Assembly (NCBI GenBank): GCA_016934135.1 | Contig: JAFGTK010000337.1 | Span: 1-9,054 of the forward strand | From: Deltaproteobacteria bacterium | Lineage (GTDB): Bacteria; Desulfobacterota; Desulfomonilia; UBA1062 | Length of the DNA: 9,054 nucleotides | Direction of reading: 5' to 3' | In this document: piece by piece, positions 7,013-9,054 of the stretch | How positions within the stretch are numbered: the stretch's first letter is position 1 | Layout of the letters: each line of letters opens with the position of its first letter | Notes under the pieces: model-generated | The model's input: only the letters and a program-made list of their open reading frames with translations | Told to the model about the DNA's origin: nothing | The model's database searches: none | Position numbers and translations under genes: made by a program

Positions 7013-8023
7013 TCATCTTCTCATCTCTTGATAGACACGAGAGAATGGTTTCAGATCCTGATATTCCATAACCGTGGACATGGCAAAGTTCTCTGTTTCA
7101 AAACCCAGTTCCCGGGCAGATGCCACCGGGTTGAGTCCGCCCGTCAGGATCATGCCCACCTTGTTCACATCCACCGGCACCTGGCATACGGTCTCTCCTG
7201 TTTTGCCCATTGCGAGAACACCGCATATCCCTGCCTTGCCCAGCATCTCGATAATCTCTGCTACGGCATCCCTGCAGATTCCTGCAATTTCACGGAAATT
7301 TGCAAGTATTTTTCCTTCTTCCTTGAACACTACATCCCTTACGGCAGTCATCTTTGCACTGATGAAGGCCTCTGACGGATCAAGCGATGTCCCGGAATAA
7401 TGGATAAGCTCGATAAAGCGGACAGGTTTCCTGTCCATGATCTGAAGAATACCTCCAAACTGAGAATCCATGGGGATGCCGTGTTTCAGCAGCACACCGT
7501 TGAACACTATGCTGCAGACCGTTGCAAAACCGATATATCCTTCAGGTACATTCATATCCCCCAGGAATTCACCGCCTTTTGCAACACGGACAAGATCGCT
7601 TACGCACAGCCCGCTTTCAAAGGCATCCTTCATTGCCGAAAGGGCATCCGGAAAGATTTTTTCCGGAAAGACAGAGACATTTACAGGGAGTTTGCCGGTT
7701 TGCCGGACAGTATCAAAGGTTGTCTTGTACGAGAGGATCTCGATGCGGGATATTGCATAACCTACCTTGTCCTGAACCCTGGCATTCCTCAGTTCCTCTA
7801 TGCCCTTTTCCGTAATGACCCTGCCGTCCCGTCTTCCCACAAGGTCTGTAAGGCCTCTCTGATCCATAAACTGAAGATGATAGCGAACAGCTCTCTCGCT
7901 CAGGGAGACGCCGTAATCCTTCATCCCTCTGGCTATCAGCCGGGCACCCATGGGTATACCTGCCTGGTTGAGTATTCTCAGGATTATAATACTCTTTCGT
8001 TCGATCTCCTCGTACGTAAACAT
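7013..8023 (-). CDS. nrpR: NrpR-type nitrogen transcriptional repressor, single regulatory domain
   Basis: A 336-residue DNA-binding regulator. Residues about 8-78 form the winged helix typical of NrpR (ILRILNQAGIPMGARLIA, then SERAVRYHL and the RGL/ITEKGIEEL wing end). Residues about 88-330 are the NrpR regulatory domain (formerly DUF128), with its hallmark stretches: GVLLKHGIPMDSQFGG near 176-191, YSGTSLDPSEAFISAKMT near 209-226, ILANFREI at 239-246 and TGGLNPVASARELGF near 294-308. In methanogens NrpR represses nif and glnA when nitrogen is plentiful and is released by 2-oxoglutarate. The Methanococcus protein has two such domains, while this one has one. Linkage to gdhA supports a nitrogen role in this bacterium. 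The start is set by AAGGA, 5 bases upstream. Likely self-regulated, as two inverted repeats cover its candidate promoter. The family call is strong; effector and targets are inferred. Confidence 0.88.
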   Translation of the reverse strand: MFTYEEIERKSIIILRILNQAGIPMGARLIARGMKDYGVSLSERAVRYHLQFMDQRGLTDLVGRRDGRVITEKGIEELRNARVQDKVGYAISRIEILSYKTTFDTVRQTGKLPVNVSVFPEKIFPDALSAMKDAFESGLCVSDLVRVAKGGEFLGDMNVPEGYIGFATVCSIVFNGVLLKHGIPMDSQFGGILQIMDRKPVRFIELIHYSGTSLDPSEAFISAKMTAVRDVVFKEEGKILANFREIAGICRDAVAEIIEMLGKAGICGVLAMGKTGETVCQVPVDVNKVGMILTGGLNPVASARELGFETENFAMSTVMEYQDLKPFSRVYQEMRR

Positions 8024-8028
8024 GCCCT

Positions 8029-8033
8029 TCCTT
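8029..8033 (-). promoter_or_regulatory. Ribosome binding site of nrpR
   Basis: AAGGA on the minus strand within a purine-rich GAAGGAAGGG run, 5 bases before the nrpR ATG. The inverted repeat at 8040-8057 begins just upstream of it. Confidence 0.6.
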
Positions 8034-8039
8034 CATAAT

Positions 8040-8057
8040 AGGGTTATCGGCAACCCT
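8040..8057. promoter_or_regulatory. Inverted repeat AGGGTT-N6-AACCCT, candidate NrpR operator
   Basis: A perfect 6-base inverted repeat with a 6-base spacer, 17 bases upstream of the nrpR start. Known archaeal NrpR operators are 4-base arms around 6 bases (GGAA-N6-TTCC in Methanococcus, GGTA-N6-TACC in Methanosarcina). The core here, GGTT-N6-AACC, has the same geometry and begins with GG. It would lie just downstream of the predicted transcription start (near 8067). The operator role is an inference from geometry and position. Confidence 0.5.
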
Positions 8058-8067
8058 TTTCCGTTAG

Positions 8068-8081
8068 TGTACGTGCATACA
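8068..8081. promoter_or_regulatory. Inverted repeat TGTA-N6-TACA, candidate second operator over the nrpR -10 element
   Basis: A perfect 4-base inverted repeat with a 6-base spacer, overlapping the predicted minus-strand -10 element. Its centre is 26 bases from that of the 8040-8057 repeat. Its arms end in TA as in the Methanosarcina operator, but the first base differs. Such short repeats arise often by chance, so the main support is position. Confidence 0.3.
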
Positions 8082-8102
8082 TGGACTCTTTTATCCTGTC
8101 AA
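8074..8102 (-). promoter_or_regulatory. Candidate sigma-70 promoter of nrpR-gdhA
   Basis: On the minus strand a perfect -35 TTGACA (8102-8097) is followed after exactly 17 bases by TATGCA (8079-8074), a weak -10 with the first three bases conserved. Transcription would begin near 8067, giving a leader of about 45 bases that contains the 8040-8057 repeat. The -10 score is poor, so the promoter may need confirmation by mapping of the 5' end. Confidence 0.45.
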
Positions 8103-8132
8103 TGAAAAATATGGGGAGAAAAACCATTCAAC

Positions 8133-8160
8133 TTGACTCTCGATTATTCCGAAGCAATAT
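8133..8160 (+). promoter_or_regulatory. Weak candidate promoter of the beta-barrel gene
   Basis: TTGACT (8133-8138) is followed after 16 bases by CAATAT (8155-8160), leaving about 70 bases of AT-richer leader before the ATG at 8234. The -35 is good and the -10 poor. It does not overlap the nrpR promoter but shares the 210-base divergent region. Nothing else clear is seen in 8103-8220. Confidence 0.3.
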
Positions 8161-8221
8161 GTAACAATACAATTCATACATCTAAAATTATCATACACAC
8201 ATTTTTAAGAATCATCAGGAA

Positions 8222-8227
8222 AAGGAG
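8222..8227 (+). promoter_or_regulatory. Ribosome binding site of the beta-barrel gene
   Basis: AAGGAG lies 6 bases before the ATG at 8234 and fixes the start just ahead of a good signal peptide. Confidence 0.7.
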
Positions 8228-8233
8228 ACACGG

Positions 8234-8992
8234 ATGAACTATTCAAAATGTTTCTGCATTATTTTCATTGCACTCCTGCTGCCTGCAATGTCACATGCCA
8301 TCGGCTTAGAAGTTGCCGTTAACGGATGGTATCCATCGTCGCCCGGCGAGGCCTCGTACGATGCCTACTTTCCCACCGATATCCTCGACATAGAAGATGA
8401 TCTTGGCTATGGAAAAAACTGGCGTGTTTCCGGAAGGGCAAAGCTGGAAATACCTTTGCTGCCGGATCTGTACCTGATGGCCACACCCCTGGAATATGAC
8501 GGAACAGGGATCAGGAACAGCATATTCAAATTCGGCGATATGTACTTTGATCCTGACACCTATTTTGACTCCAAACTTACACTGAACATGTATGATGTCG
8601 GATTGTACTACGGCATCCCGTTCCTTGAACTCGCCAGCGCCGGCATCTTCAATGTGGAACTGGGGCTGGATGCCCGCATCTTCGATGCCAGGATCGAGGT
8701 CAAACAGGGCGATATAGTGGAAGAAAAAAGGTTCAAAACAACACTGCCCCTTGTATATGCAGGGGCAAGGGTATGCCCAGTCAGCAGCCTGGCCCTAGAG
8801 GCTGAGGCACGCGGGATCTCCTATTCCGATATCAAGATCATGAGCCTGATAGGCAGAGTCAAGATAAGGCCCTTCGGCCCTGTATTCATCGCAGGCGGGT
8901 ATCGGTATGAGATCTTCGATATCGAAGTGAGAGACGTCACTCTCGATGCTGCGTTCAAAGGACCGTTTGCAGAGGCCGGTATCCAGTTCTGA
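8234..8992 (+). CDS. Outer membrane beta-barrel protein, TIGR04219-like
   Basis: A 252-residue exported protein. Residues 1-22 form a signal peptide: a short Lys-bearing start, a hydrophobic core around IIFIALLLP and a likely signal-peptidase-I site after SHA. The mature part alternates hydrophobic and polar residues in short strands rich in Tyr, Asp and Gly, and ends in Phe (GIQF), the usual last residue of outer membrane barrels. The opening (LEVAVNGWYPSSPG, then DILDIEDDLGYGKNW) and the middle segment RAKLEIPLLPDLYLMATPLEYDGTG resemble the TIGR04219 family of unknown function, recalled from memory and not searched. About 8-10 strands would fit this length. It is divergent from nrpR and shares its 210-base upstream region, but nothing shows that the two are co-regulated. 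Function is unknown; a small pore or a structural barrel are possibilities. Confidence 0.8.
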   Translation: MNYSKCFCIIFIALLLPAMSHAIGLEVAVNGWYPSSPGEASYDAYFPTDILDIEDDLGYGKNWRVSGRAKLEIPLLPDLYLMATPLEYDGTGIRNSIFKFGDMYFDPDTYFDSKLTLNMYDVGLYYGIPFLELASAGIFNVELGLDARIFDARIEVKQGDIVEEKRFKTTLPLVYAGARVCPVSSLALEAEARGISYSDIKIMSLIGRVKIRPFGPVFIAGGYRYEIFDIEVRDVTLDAAFKGPFAEAGIQF

Positions 8993-9026
8993 TCGAATCT
9001 GCATTAACGCCGGAGAAGCAGATACC

Positions 9027-9054
9027 ATGTGGGAACGGCTTAAGCCGCGATTAC
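9027..9054 (+). CDS. Possible start of a further gene, cut by the window edge
   Basis: An ATG 34 bases after the barrel-gene stop opens a frame (M-W-E-R-L-K-P-R-L) that runs off the window. A GGAG sits at 9012-9015, a rather long 11 bases upstream. Nine codons are too few to recognise a family, and the frame could be chance. Confidence 0.25.

Noticed and set aside
7648..7666. Inverted repeat with 7-base arms (CCGGAAA / TTTCCGG, 5-base spacer) inside nrpR, at first taken for a GGAA/TTCC NrpR operator
   Set aside because: The GGAA and TTCC cores are 7 bases apart, not 6, it lies deep in the coding region, and it results from a repeated Phe-Pro codon pattern (F-P-E-K-I-F-P).
7400..8038. 212-codon plus-strand open frame opposite nrpR
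   Set aside because: It is antisense to a well-recognised NrpR, has no plausible domain or good ribosome binding site, and fits a shadow frame.
8133..8146. FNR-type box (TTGAC-N4-GATTA)
   Set aside because: The right half does not match ATCAA; only the left half resembles the site, and it is better explained as a -35 element.
8160..8171. TGTA-N4-TACA repeat upstream of the barrel gene as another NrpR operator
   Set aside because: The spacer is 4, not 6, and the surrounding AT-rich DNA makes such short repeats likely by chance.
8998..9022. TCTGC...GCAGA hairpin as terminator of the barrel gene
   Set aside because: Only 5 paired bases around a 15-base loop and no T run after it.

Overview
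This window looks like a piece of chromosome from a strictly anaerobic, diderm bacterium. The anaerobic signature is a glycyl radical enzyme with its radical-SAM activase, both oxygen-sensitive. The outer membrane is implied by a signal-peptide-bearing beta-barrel protein of the TIGR04219 type. A Desulfobacterota-like host is a reasonable guess, but the sequence does not fix the taxon. There are no rRNA or tRNA genes, insertion sequences, CRISPR arrays or clear signs of recent transfer. Genes are tightly packed and almost every one has a strong AGGAG-type ribosome binding site.

Region 1 (2-5617, plus strand) is a four-gene operon-like run. It holds the 3' part of a glycyl radical enzyme activase, whose radical-SAM cysteine motif is cut by the window edge. 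Next come a small protein made of two FMN-binding split-barrel (pyridoxamine-phosphate-oxidase-like) halves, a 789-residue glycyl radical enzyme with intact catalytic Cys432, Glu434 and Gly764, and a 464-residue iron-sulfur protein with two 4Fe-4S clusters and one CCG domain (HdrD/GlpC/LutA-like). The enzyme has the dehydratase/lyase-type GCVEP motif, but it lacks the His-Ser pair expected in B12-independent glycerol/diol dehydratases, so its substrate is unassigned. The flavin-type protein and the CCG-type Fe-S protein suggest that the radical reaction is coupled to, or followed by, a redox step. This is the best candidate here for an undescribed pathway.

Region 2 (5645-8102, minus strand) is a nitrogen module. 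nrpR, a repressor family best known from methanogenic archaea, is followed after about 30 bases by gdhA (hexameric NADP-type glutamate dehydrogenase). The gdhA terminator lies inside the last codons of the convergent Fe-S gene. Upstream of nrpR a candidate sigma-70 promoter (TTGACA, 17-base spacer, TATGCA) is overlaid by two inverted repeats. Both have the 6-base spacer typical of archaeal NrpR operators, which suggests autoregulation. NrpR senses 2-oxoglutarate in archaea and GdhA consumes it, so the operon could form a closed feedback loop.

Region 3 (8103-9054, plus strand) holds the divergent outer membrane beta-barrel gene, its AT-richer 5' region, and a possible start of a further gene at the right edge.
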